DNA of 64,000 nucleotides from Ulvibacter algarum (GTDB lineage Bacteria; Bacteroidota; Bacteroidia; Flavobacteriales; Flavobacteriaceae): NCBI GenBank assembly GCA_947488905.1, contig CANLBJ010000002.1, positions 434,001 to 498,000 of the forward strand, read 5' to 3'. Shown piece by piece: positions 7,504 to 17,200 of this stretch (position 1 is its first letter; each line of letters starts with the position of its first letter). The notes under the pieces were generated by a model. It saw only the letters and a program-made list of their open reading frames with translations, ran no database searches and was not told where the DNA came from. The position numbers and the translations under genes were made by a program.

Positions 7504-9039
7504 ATGCATAGAAACTTTCAAATAGAAATTCCTGATGGAGCAAAATTTATAAATGAATTAAACACAAAACCATTTGTAGAAATTGAAGGAACTAATATTT
7601 ATGAACCAGGATATGACTGTAAGCCGTTTGGTGAATATGAATCTCCTGTTGATTTCCCAAATTGTTGCGCTTATCATTCTTCTGTAAAAGATAATTTAGA
7701 CAAATGGTTTCTTGGTTTCCCTAACTGTTGTGATAATCATAAAAATATCGCCAAAAAACGTTGGTTTAAAATAGAGAATTACACAAACTTAAATGACAAA
7801 ATATTAAAACATATTTCTTACAGTGAAAATTTCATTTCTATATCATTAGACAAAGAAAATTGGTTTAAAGAAATAACTGATTATATACAATACACCATCG
7901 ATAGCTTTGGAATTCCTACCATTGGTGGAAACCAATATTATTCATATATAGAAAATTGGATAAAAAAAACTAAACCAACTGATTTTAATTTTCCAAAATG
8001 GAAAAGAGAATTATTAATTGAATATTTAGAAAATCTAACAAATCAAAGTGATAAAACGCAAACAGATTTAAATATATTATATTCAATATTTCAAAAGTGG
8101 TTGAAAACATTTCCTAGCCTTCCTTTTTTCATTGAACATAAAGAAAAATTAAAGAACAAATTTCCTCTTAATTTTTTCCTATACGAGCCTGAGTACAATA
8201 GGTTTTCTGGTGTAACTAAATTCAAGTGTAGAACAAAAGGGGAATTAATCGAGTTTTTGATTATAATTACAAAAGAGTCTTTGAAATCTATAAATACTCC
8301 TAAATTATTAGAAAATAATTTTATTTCAAGCAAAGACAAATATCAAATTGATTTATTAAATGAGGAACATATTTTAACTCAAAATAAGCTTTTAGTTGAT
8401 TATTCAAAAAAAGAAATAAAGTATTTCAAAATCATAAAAAAATGGTTAGCTAACGAAAAAAAATACATAGAACTAATAAAACCTTTATTGAATACAAACA
8501 AAAATTTAAATTTGAAGAACATTCAAACATCAAAAAAAGAAGTTTTTATAACTTACAGCTGGGATAATGAATCTCATAAAGACAAAGTTCTTTCATTCAA
8601 CAACTTCTTAAGAGAAAAAGGGTTTGAAAGTGAAATGGATAGGTCAAAAACTAATGGAAATACTTCGTTAGATTTTAGAAAAATGATGCATAACATAATA
8701 ACAGATTATCCAAAAGTTATAATTGTACTTTCCAAAGGTTATAAAGAAAAAGCTAATGATTTTAAAAGTGGTGTCGGAATTGAATACGATATGATTATTA
8801 AAGATTTTGACAAATCTGTGAACAAATATATTTTAATCTCTTTTTGTGATATATCTGATGATATAATACCTGTTTTTTTCAGAGAAAAAGAAATTTTAGA
8901 CTTAAGAAATAAAGAAAATCAGAATATACTTTTTTCTAAGTTAATGAATGAAAATATTATTGAATTTTCAAAAGTAGCCGAAAATAAACCAATTATTACC
9001 AAGAAAGAAATAAGTGATTTTAATGATTTGATAAATTAA
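7504..9039 (+). CDS. Cassette 3: SEFIR-domain protein with Cys-rich N-terminus
   Basis: 511 residues from the ATG at 7504. An in-frame GTG at 7471 lies inside the recombination core and is an unlikely start. The last ~165 residues form a SEFIR (TIR-like) domain: VFITYSWDNESHKDKVLSF, then an REKGFESEMDR strand, a long helix, VIIVLSKGYKEKA and IEYDMII. SEFIR domains mediate signalling assembly and in bacteria occur in immune-type proteins. Near residues 50-90 a unit FPNCC-x2-H occurs twice ~20 residues apart, each followed by a Trp-Phe pair, which looks like a metal-binding pair. The middle is helical and unrecognised. An anti-phage role is inference from the domain and the cassette setting. 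Confidence 0.75.
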   Translation: MHRNFQIEIPDGAKFINELNTKPFVEIEGTNIYEPGYDCKPFGEYESPVDFPNCCAYHSSVKDNLDKWFLGFPNCCDNHKNIAKKRWFKIENYTNLNDKILKHISYSENFISISLDKENWFKEITDYIQYTIDSFGIPTIGGNQYYSYIENWIKKTKPTDFNFPKWKRELLIEYLENLTNQSDKTQTDLNILYSIFQKWLKTFPSLPFFIEHKEKLKNKFPLNFFLYEPEYNRFSGVTKFKCRTKGELIEFLIIITKESLKSINTPKLLENNFISSKDKYQIDLLNEEHILTQNKLLVDYSKKEIKYFKIIKKWLANEKKYIELIKPLLNTNKNLNLKNIQTSKKEVFITYSWDNESHKDKVLSFNNFLREKGFESEMDRSKTNGNTSLDFRKMMHNIITDYPKVIIVLSKGYKEKANDFKSGVGIEYDMIIKDFDKSVNKYILISFCDISDDIIPVFFREKEILDLRNKENQNILFSKLMNENIIEFSKVAENKPIITKKEISDFNDLIN

Positions 9040-9053
9040 ACTCGAATAAAAAC

Positions 9054-9255
9054 TACCCACAACAATGGCTATAATTAATACGGGTTTTGGTGCTTAACTC
9101 AAAGTTTATTGCTTTTTAACCAAGTCCACCAAATCTTTTTGATTTGGCTTTACAAATAAAAAGATAAAACAAAATAAAAAGTTTTGGCTAAGTGCTTAAC
9201 CGGAAATTAATTACTGTTAATTCCCATACTAACCATAGCCTAAACGTTGTGTGTA
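9054..9255 (+). other. attC-like recombination site 3
   Basis: Left core TACCCACAAC (9054-9063) is the exact complement of 7468-7477. Arm GGCTATAATTAATACGGG (9067-9084) pairs with CCCATACTAACCATAGCC (9223-9240) at 14 of 18 positions; all four mismatches become G-T wobbles on the bottom strand. The central hairpin CCAAATC-TTTTT-GATTTGG is at 9129-9147. Crossover is G9246/T9247. GTGCTTAAC, also present in site 1, occurs twice (9090 and 9192). At 202 bp it is the longest of the set. Confidence 0.75.
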
Positions 9256-9289
9256 AGTTTGACTCACTCAAAACTGATAATTTGATTAA

Positions 9290-9634
9290 ATGAAAAGCGA
9301 AGCAATAATATTACGGAATCAACCGACTTTAAAGTTTCTATTTAACGAAAATAACTTTGAAATAATTAACAACGCTGACAAAAATGACAACGGAATTTAC
9401 TCATACGAATCATTAGACTCTGTTGAATTAAAAAAAGAGAGAACAAATTGGCTCATTTCGATTCTAAGTATCTTTATTGAATTCTTTACAACGAGTGGAT
9501 TTGGAAGTTTTTATAAAGAGAAAAATCAATTAGATATAAAACATAAAAAAAAGCATTTGAGAATAATTTTGAGCGAATCGGATTTAACTCAAGCGGAATT
9601 AATTACTCAAAAACTAAAAACTGAACTGAAATAA
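9290..9634 (+). CDS. Cassette 4: small hypothetical protein
   Basis: 114 residues, family not recognised. It has a short hydrophobic stretch around residues 54-72 (NWLISILSIFIEFFTTSGFG) between two charged halves, so it may be membrane-associated or have a buried helix as in small PH-like bacterial domains; the latter is only a guess. The ATG lies 43 bases after the crossover at 9246/9247, and the gene ends just before the complementary core TACACACAAC (9640-9649). Confidence 0.6.
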   Translation: MKSEAIILRNQPTLKFLFNENNFEIINNADKNDNGIYSYESLDSVELKKERTNWLISILSIFIEFFTTSGFGSFYKEKNQLDIKHKKKHLRIILSESDLTQAELITQKLKTELK

Positions 9635-9639
9635 AAACC

Positions 9640-9672
9640 TACACACAACACTGGATATAAAACATAAATTCC
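9640..9672 (+). other. Truncated attC-like site 4 (left half only)
   Basis: TACACACAAC (9640-9649) is the exact complement of the core at 9246-9255 and is followed by the usual 3-base spacer and a GGATAT-type arm. No complementary right arm or AACGTT end occurs before the acyl-CoA ligase gene, so the array appears to end in a broken site and the chromosomal backbone resumes. Confidence 0.6.
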
Positions 9673-9758
9673 TACACGTATTCTTACAAGATTAAATACT
9701 AGATAACAAGTAAGAAAAAGAAATTTAAAGAGATTTAAGAGATTTAATAATAACGAAC

Positions 9759-9801
9759 AAAAAAAGTGAAACCAAGATAAACTCTTGATTTCACTTTTTT
9801 T
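9759..9801. terminator. Bidirectional intrinsic terminator of the acyl-CoA ligase gene
   Basis: Stem AAAAAAAGTGAAA (9759-9771) with its exact complement (9789-9801), plus a further six pairs with one mismatch inside. A-run and T-run flanks. It lies downstream of the minus-strand ligase and also closes off the cassette array. Confidence 0.8.
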
Positions 9802-9839
9802 AGTTATTGAATATTTCCGAAGAAAACAATGAAGCGTTT

Positions 9840-11618
9840 TTAACGACCGTATAGGCCTTCATATAACTCTTTATATATCTGCTTAATTATTTTACGTTTA
9901 GGCTTCATAGTAGGGGTGAGGTGACCTCCTTCAATACTCCATACATCTGGTGTTAGGGCAAAAGTTTTAATTTTTTCCCATTTTCCAAAACGTTCATTAT
10001 GAGTGTCAATCTCTTTTTGCATTACTTCTCGCAATGTTTCTTCTTTACAGGCAATAGAGGTATCTGATGATAAGGTTACACCAGTTTCTTTTTTCCATTC
10101 TTCTATATACTCCCAGTTAGGCTGTATAAGTGCTGCGGGCATTTTTTCTCCTTCTCCAACAACCAGTATTTGTTCAATGAACATAGATTGTTTCATCTCA
10201 TTTTCAATTAACTGAGGAGCTACATATTTACCACCACTAGTCTTAAACATAGATTTTTTACGATCTGTAATTTTTAAGAAACCATCTGCATCTACAATAC
10301 CAATATCTCCTGTGTGGAAATAACCATTTTTAAGTACTTCGGCCGTTTGGTCTGGATCTTTGTAATACCCTTGCATTACTTGAGATCCTTTTATTAAGAT
10401 CTCTCCATCATCTGCAATTTTAATTTCTGTGTCTGGTAATGCTTTACCTACGGTACCTATTCTAAACCCACTATTACGCATATCATTTACAGATACAACT
10501 GGTGATGTTTCTGTTAAACCGTAGCCTTCCATAACAGGGCAGCCAGCAGCATTAAATATTCTAGCTAGACGTGGTTGTAGTGCTGCAGAACCAGATGCAA
10601 TAGCTTTTAGGTTGCCACCTAGTGCTTCTTGCCATTTGCTAAAGATAAGGTTGCGAGCAACGCCTAGTTTAGTTTCATACCACCATCCGTTTTTTCCATA
10701 AGGTTCCCATTGTAAACCTAAATCTACAGCCCAGAAAAATAATTTTTTCTTAACTCCAGTTAATGCATTTCCTTTTGCGATAATTTTGTCATACACTTTT
10801 TCTAACAAACGTGGTACTGCGCTCATTACATCTGGATGTATTTCCTGTAAGTTTTCACTTATAGTCTCAAGGCTTTCTGCAAAATAAATACTTGTACCTG
10901 TGTATTGATACATATATAAAAGCATACGCTCATAAATATGACATACGGGTAAAAAACTTAATGCTTTAGAATTACCTAGTACAATAGGTAGTCTGCCTTC
11001 ACTAAACATAGCGTTAGAAGCTATATTTTTATGACTTAGCATAACTCCTTTAGGTCTTCCTGTTGTACCAGATGTATATATTAGCGTTGCAAGATCATCC
11101 TCTTTTACAGCGGCCATTCTTTTTTCTACTTCTTCTTGTAGGTCTTTATTTTCATTACCTAAATCAATTATTTCTTGATAATTAGGTGTACCATCAATAG
11201 TATCAAAGCAATAAACTCCTTTTAATGAAGGTACGTTTGGTTTACATTTTTTTACCTTCTCAAGTACTTCTTTACATGAAACAAAAACATATGAGGCCTC
11301 AGAGTGGTTTAAAACATACTCGTACTCATCTGCACTAATTGTAGGGTAAATAGGTACATCTTGTGCTCCAGTTTGTAGTATACCAATATCACAGATATTC
11401 CATTCTGTTCTATTTGTCAAAGAGATTATGGCAATTTTGTCATTGGGTTGAACCCCCATTTTTACCAATCCACGACTAAGGGCATTTGCTTTATCTATAT
11501 ATTCTTTAATTGAAGTTTTTACCCATTGTCCGTTCACTTTTGTTACTAAGGCATCATCTTTAGGGTATCTTTCTTGCTGATAATATGGGAAATCAAAAAG
11601 TCTTTTTACTTCTATCAT
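9840..11618 (-). CDS. fadD: Long-chain fatty acid--CoA ligase (AMP-forming)
   Basis: 592 residues, the normal length for long-chain acyl-CoA synthetases of the FAA/ACSL type. The AMP-binding P-loop signature TLIYTSGTTGRPKG is at ~178-191. GYGLTETSPVVS (A5 motif) and YFHTGDIG with a downstream TDRKKSMFKTSGGKYVAP stretch (hinge and A8 region) follow. It activates free fatty acids with ATP and CoA for beta-oxidation or lipid synthesis at the inner face of the membrane. No signal peptide. It stands alone between two terminators, so it is probably monocistronic. The gene symbol is by family, not by demonstrated orthology to E. coli FadD. Confidence 0.9.
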   Translation of the reverse strand: MIEVKRLFDFPYYQQERYPKDDALVTKVNGQWVKTSIKEYIDKANALSRGLVKMGVQPNDKIAIISLTNRTEWNICDIGILQTGAQDVPIYPTISADEYEYVLNHSEASYVFVSCKEVLEKVKKCKPNVPSLKGVYCFDTIDGTPNYQEIIDLGNENKDLQEEVEKRMAAVKEDDLATLIYTSGTTGRPKGVMLSHKNIASNAMFSEGRLPIVLGNSKALSFLPVCHIYERMLLYMYQYTGTSIYFAESLETISENLQEIHPDVMSAVPRLLEKVYDKIIAKGNALTGVKKKLFFWAVDLGLQWEPYGKNGWWYETKLGVARNLIFSKWQEALGGNLKAIASGSAALQPRLARIFNAAGCPVMEGYGLTETSPVVSVNDMRNSGFRIGTVGKALPDTEIKIADDGEILIKGSQVMQGYYKDPDQTAEVLKNGYFHTGDIGIVDADGFLKITDRKKSMFKTSGGKYVAPQLIENEMKQSMFIEQILVVGEGEKMPAALIQPNWEYIEEWKKETGVTLSSDTSIACKEETLREVMQKEIDTHNERFGKWEKIKTFALTPDVWSIEGGHLTPTMKPKRKIIKQIYKELYEGLYGR

Positions 11619-11686
11619 AGTTGTTCTAAATTAATAATCTGAAAAATAGCAAAAATCAGCGTACAATTAACTATAATTCAAATAAA

Positions 11687-11711
11687 AATGCCGAACAATT
11701 TGTTCGGCATT
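11687..11711 (-). terminator. Intrinsic terminator of the M14 peptidase gene
   Basis: Perfect 12-bp inverted repeat AATGCCGAACAA with one central base, preceded on the plus strand by an A-rich stretch that is the U-tract on the minus strand. It lies 23 bp downstream of the stop of the minus-strand peptidase gene. Confidence 0.8.
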
Positions 11712-11734
11712 ATAAATTTGTAAAAAATAGCGTG

Positions 11735-14140
11735 CTATTTTTTAATTATCTTCATTGTAGTACTTGAACCATTGCTATTAATTGTCATAATATAAATACC
11801 TCTAGCAAATGAGCTGTAATCAATTTGTTGCGATCCACTTGCGTTTTTCACTTCGGAAACGAGCTGTCCTTGAGTACTATAGATGTTTATATCATAATTA
11901 GTTAATGCGGTAGTGATGTTTAAAATATCACTTACAGGGTTAGGATATATGCCTAATTCGTTTTCTATTTCATTCACCACTAAAACACCTGGCTCTAAAA
12001 TATTAAAAGTTAAATCGTCAAAATAAAAGCCATCTCTTCGTTGTGCATTGTCAGCTCTTAATTGAAATCTGGCAATAATTGTTTCACCTATGTAGTCACT
12101 TAGGTTAATTTCTTCTAGTACCCAGTCATTTTGTGTACCATCATACAATGGTTCTCCTTCTGGCTGAAAACCATTATCGCTTCCGGCTGTTGTATAATTA
12201 CCACATTGAGGAATCCAATTAGTACCATTGTCTGTAGATATCTCAAACTGTACATAATCCCAACCAGTTTCTATTTCCCACTTAGCATAAAAGGAAACAT
12301 TTGCGCCAGTAGCATTTGTTAAATCTAATGATTCAGTTAAGGTTATTGTACTATTTGCTCCATTTTGGTAATTACCGTTTGGTGAGTCTGTTATAGAAGT
12401 TGATGGCGATACAAAGGTTTGAGTAGTTGTAGACCAACCATTATTACTAAAGTTTTCTGTAGTGCTGTCTCCACTATCTGTAAATATTGCATCTAGATTA
12501 CCAAATACCTTTGTTATTCTAGTTGTTGTATCATAAGATCCATTATTTACTACAAGATCAAATATAACTTCTTCTCCAGCATTAGTCCCAGCAGCAAGCG
12601 TGTATTGAATAGTGCCGTCTTGGCTCTCTAATAAGTCTAGAGTGGTATAAGTGATGTCACTACCTTGAGCATTAATATTTGCAGATACTGGCACTAATGA
12701 TACCGTAAATGTACCATCTCCAGTTATTCCTAATCTTCTAATAGTAAATTCTGCATTTTGTGTTCCAGCATCACCTATATATTGAGAGGTGTTTTCTGTA
12801 ATAGCCGCATAATTATTTACCATCTTAGAAGAGGTAAGGTTTAAATACATCATCTCTTGTGAGATTGGGATAATCTGATTACTTGGTGGCCAGAAAGCAG
12901 AACCTATCTCTGGAGTGTAAGCGTATATTTTATCGTGTGTACCTACAGTACCGTACATAAAATCATCACTATCACCAGCTGCAGCATAAAGCTCAGAAGA
13001 CAAGATATTATTATATCCATTTTTAGAAACTAACTCATCACCAATTGCTGCAAATAAATCATTTTCTACAGTTGGTGTTTGCTCAGCATATCCAAAAGGG
13101 TATAGCAACAGATTACTAAATGAATGATTGTTAAAAGCCATCACAAAATCATGTTGCTCTACAAACCATTTCATAGCTTGGTTTTCAACTTCGCTAAAAG
13201 GAGCAGTCCCTCTATAGGTATCGTTATTTGGGTTTGCTGAAGCACCTTCACCACCCCACATACCGTCATTGGGATTACCATCAATAAAGTACTCGTAGTT
13301 ACGATTGTTATCTACTCCAAAAGCACCACCACCATTATTCTTTCTGTTTTTTCTCCAGTTACCACCACCATTAGGGTCTGTTCTTTCATTATATAAATAT
13401 CCATCAGGGTTTACTATAGGTACAAAGTAAAGTTCTGTATTATTAACAATGTTTTGTACCTCAAGGTCAGTGTCATAATTCTCTAACAGATACCACATAT
13501 AGTATATTAGTTGCATAACTGACATAGGCTCACGTGCATGGTGAATAGCAGAGTACAATATTTCTTCTTCTGCTTCATCTGTATCTGCATTGTCACTAAT
13601 TTTCACCCATTTTATACCATTACTACCTATAGATGGGGTTACATTATTATCTGGTTGTCCTTCTGTTAAAAAGTTGCTTATGTTTGCTTTAGTTGTAATT
13701 AAGTCAGGATAAGCTGCTTTCATTGCATCTAACTCATCTAAAATCTCTTGATAGGTTAAATATCCACCCATACTACCAAGATTAAAATTTGCAGGAACAG
13801 GATAATCATCTCCACCATTTTCTGCACAACTTGCATTTCTTGCTGGGGCTCTCTTACTGTTTTCTGAAATAAAATGAGATGTTGTATCGTCAATTAATAT
13901 TTCTACCTGAAAACCAGCCTGTCTTGCGAGCTCAATTTCTGAAACTGAGTATTCAGAAATAATAAAAACGCCTTCTTTGTAGATTACATGCTCAACAGGA
14001 ATGCCCATTTGTTCTAGTGCTTCAAGCTCGCTAGATTGTGAATAATAGATTTTAGCACGTTGATGTTTTTCTTTATAATTTTGAGCAAATGTAGATAGTG
14101 ACAGTACAGATACTAAAAGAAATAAGATGGTGTTTTTCAT
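11735..14140 (-). CDS. Secreted M14 zinc carboxypeptidase with T9SS sorting domain
   Basis: 801 residues. Signal peptide at 1-19 ending in TFAQ. Residues ~125-460 form the M14 domain: zinc ligands His201 and Glu204 in HHAREP, His339 in NNHS, and the catalytic Glu411 in TPEIG. The NPDGY and GVDNNRNY motifs (substrate binding) are intact. A jelly-roll/MAM-like segment (~560-715, FSNNGWSTTTQTF to FYFDDLTF) follows, then a C-terminal T9SS type A sorting domain (IYPNPVSDILNI onward). It should be exported to the cell surface or medium and trim C-terminal residues from peptides, for protein scavenging. Monocistronic with its own terminator. Confidence 0.9.
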   Translation of the reverse strand: MKNTILFLLVSVLSLSTFAQNYKEKHQRAKIYYSQSSELEALEQMGIPVEHVIYKEGVFIISEYSVSEIELARQAGFQVEILIDDTTSHFISENSKRAPARNASCAENGGDDYPVPANFNLGSMGGYLTYQEILDELDAMKAAYPDLITTKANISNFLTEGQPDNNVTPSIGSNGIKWVKISDNADTDEAEEEILYSAIHHAREPMSVMQLIYYMWYLLENYDTDLEVQNIVNNTELYFVPIVNPDGYLYNERTDPNGGGNWRKNRKNNGGGAFGVDNNRNYEYFIDGNPNDGMWGGEGASANPNNDTYRGTAPFSEVENQAMKWFVEQHDFVMAFNNHSFSNLLLYPFGYAEQTPTVENDLFAAIGDELVSKNGYNNILSSELYAAAGDSDDFMYGTVGTHDKIYAYTPEIGSAFWPPSNQIIPISQEMMYLNLTSSKMVNNYAAITENTSQYIGDAGTQNAEFTIRRLGITGDGTFTVSLVPVSANINAQGSDITYTTLDLLESQDGTIQYTLAAGTNAGEEVIFDLVVNNGSYDTTTRITKVFGNLDAIFTDSGDSTTENFSNNGWSTTTQTFVSPSTSITDSPNGNYQNGANSTITLTESLDLTNATGANVSFYAKWEIETGWDYVQFEISTDNGTNWIPQCGNYTTAGSDNGFQPEGEPLYDGTQNDWVLEEINLSDYIGETIIARFQLRADNAQRRDGFYFDDLTFNILEPGVLVVNEIENELGIYPNPVSDILNITTALTNYDINIYSTQGQLVSEVKNASGSQQIDYSSFARGIYIMTINSNGSSTTMKIIKK

Positions 14141-14239
14141 AAAATAGATGTCTTAAAAATATAGGTATAAAATAATAGTCCATAAAAGTAGTAGTTCTTT
14201 ACTCTTTTATGGACTAATTATGTGTTAATTATGAGAAAC

Positions 14240-17200
14240 TTACTTCGTCTCTAACCACTTTCTAGCGTTAACAAAACCTTCTAACCAAGGCGAAACTTCA
14301 TCGTTTCTATCGCTAGGGTAGTGCCCCCAGTTCCAAGGGAAAGTAGAGCGCTCTAAGTGAGGCATCATAACCAAGTGTCTTCCTGTTTTATCTGTCATCA
14401 TTGCAGCGTTAAAATCACTCCCGTTTGGGTTAGCAGGAAAAGCATCATAACCATATTTACCTACTATGTTATAGTCTGATTCTTGCTTCGGAAATGAGAA
14501 TTTACCCTCACCGTGTGCTGCCCATATACCAAGGGTGCTTCCTTCAAGACTAGATAGCATTACAGAGTTGTTTTTCTGAATCTCCACAGAAGTAAATGAA
14601 CACTCAAACTTGCCACTATCATTGTGTAGCATTTTTGGTTTCTCTGTATCTTCTGGTGTTAACAATCCTAACTCAACAAAGAGTTGGCAACCATTACAAA
14701 CACCCAATGATAAGGTATCATCTTTTGCAAAGAAGTCTTTAAGTGCTTTGTTTGCTTTCTCATTATATAAAAATGCACCAGCCCAACCTTTTGCAGAACC
14801 TAATACATCACTATTTGAAAATCCTCCTACAGCTGCAATAAACTTAATATCTTCAAGTGTTTCGCGACCGCTTATTAAGTCTGTCATATGAACATCCTTC
14901 ACGTCAAAACCTGCCAAATACATTGCATTTGCCATCTCACGTTCACTGTTAGAACCTTTCTCTCTAATGATCGCGGCTTTAATGCGTTCTCCTTTAGGAG
15001 CTTGTGGTAGCTTACCTGTAAATTCCTTCGGAAATGTGAAGTTTAATGGTTGATTCTTATAATTTTCAAACCTTGCTTTGGCTTGATTTCCGCTTTGCTT
15101 TGTGTCTAATAAATAAGAAGTTTCATACCAAGTATCGCGCATTTCTGCAATATCAAATTGTACATCTTGACTTCCTAGTTTTAATTCTAGTGCTTTACTT
15201 TCTGCAACTTCACCTAGATTATGGAAAGTAATATCATTAGCATTCATTGCCTTTTCAAATACCGTATTATCTGCCGCTTGAATTACAATTCCGCAGTTTT
15301 CTGCAAAAAGTATTTTTACAAGATCATCACCAAGTCCTGTTAAATCTAGTTTAGCTCCCGTATTAGTATTTCCGAAGAACAACTCTAAAAGTGTAGTAAT
15401 TAAACCACCAGAAGCAACATCGTGTCCAGCAACTATTTGATTGTCTTTTATTAAATTTTGTACCGTGTTAAAAACTGTCTTAACATAGGCTGCACTTTTT
15501 ACCGTTGGTGCTTCGTTACCAATTGAGCTTAATACTTGTCCAAAAGAAGAACCACCTAGTTTAAAGTCGTCTTGAGAGATATTAATGTAGTATAGATTAC
15601 CTTTTCCTAATTGCGCCACTGGCTCAACTACTTGTTTAATATCGCTACAATGCGCACCTGCAGAAATGATCACTGTCCCTGGAGAGATTACCTCTTCATT
15701 CTTGTATTTCTGTTTCATTGATAGTGAATCCTTACCTGTAGGGACATTCACGCCAAGATCAATACTAAACTCACTTACGGCTTTTACAGCTTGATACAAG
15801 CGTGCATCTTCACCTTCATTATTACAAGGCCACATCCAGTTTGCAGAGAGCGAAATACTCTTAAGACCTTCTTCTAAAGGTGCCCAAATGATGTTTGTTA
15901 AAGATTCTGTGATAGAGTTACGTGCGCCAGCAACAGGGTCAATTAACCCAGAAATAGGGGAGTGCCCAATACTTGTTGCAACACCGTTTTTACCATTATA
16001 ATCTAGCGCCATCACACCACAATTGTTAAGTGGTACTTGTAATGGGCCAGCACATTGTTGTTTTGCAACTTTACCAGTTACACAACGGTCTACTTTATTT
16101 GTTAACCAGTCTTTACAAGCGACTGCTTCTAGTTGCAGCACTTGGTTCACATAATTTTTTATTTCTGAAACGTCATAACTCGCGTTTTTGTAATCACGAA
16201 CTATTGTTTTGTCGTTCATTATCGTCTTAGGTGAGCTTCCGAAGAAATCTTCTAAAGCATAATCCATAGGGGTTGCACCTGTTGTCATACTCTTAAAAGT
16301 AAAACGGTGATCGCCTGTTACTACACCTACTTCATACATAGGAGAGCGTTCTCTGTCTGCTACTCTTTTAAGTGTATCAACATCTTTTTCTCCTATAACA
16401 AGTCCCATACGTTCTTGAGACTCGTTACCTATAATTTCTTTAGCAGAAAGGGTAGGGTCTCCTACAGGAAGTTTGTCAAGATCAATCATACCACCCGTAT
16501 CTTCTACAAGTTCGCTTAAACAGTTAAGGTGTCCACCGGCTCCGTGATCGTGAATAGATACAATAGGATTTATGTCGCTCTCTACCATACCACGTACTGC
16601 GTTTGCTGCACGTTTTTGCATTTCTGGATTAGAACGTTGTATTGCGTTAAGCTCGATACCACTAGAAAATTCTCCAGTGTCTGCACTAGATACTGCAGCA
16701 CCACCCATACCTATTCTATAATTTTCTCCACCAAGGATAACAACTTTGTCTCCTGTTTTTGGCGTGTCTTTTAATGCTTGGTCTGCTTTACCGTAACCAA
16801 TACCACCAGCCATCATAATCACTTTATCAAAACCTAATTTACGAGCATCATCTTGATGTTCAAAAGTAAGTACAGATCCTGTAATTAAAGGTTGTCCAAA
16901 TTTGTTACCAAAATCTGAAGCTCCATTACTAGCTTTTATTAATATATCTAAAGGTGTTTGGTATAACCAATCTCTTGGTTTCATTGACTTTTCCCAAGGT
17001 TTCTCATCATTTAATCTTGAGTAAGAAGTCATATAAACTGCAGTACCTGCTAAAGGTAAAGAACCTTTACCGCCGGCAAGTCTGTCTCTAATCTCACCAC
17101 CACTACCTGTTGCAGCACCATTAAAAGGCTCTACCGTAGTAGGGAAGTTGTGTGTTTCTGCTTTTAGAGATATCACACTATCAAATTCTGTATTTTTATA

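Larger units (their letters stand above)
5358..9672 (+). mobile_element. Integron-like array of four gene cassettes
   Basis: Four co-directional genes, each in a unit that begins with a 10-bp GTT core and has the exact reverse complement of that core after the gene. The core pairs are 5358-5367 with 6010-6019, 6139-6148 with 7339-7348, 7468-7477 with 9054-9063, and 9246-9255 with 9640-9649. That start-to-end complementarity is the topology left by integron insertion, in which the crossover falls between G and TT. Implied cassettes are 5359-6139, 6140-7468, 7469-9246 and one from 9247 with a broken end. Between each AAC and the next GTT lies a foldable attC-like site. No tyrosine integrase gene is in the window, so this would be a cluster of attC sites lacking an integrase, or part of a larger one. 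The strict RYYYAAC/GTTRRRY consensus is not met; only the AAC and GTT triplets are. Confidence 0.75.
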
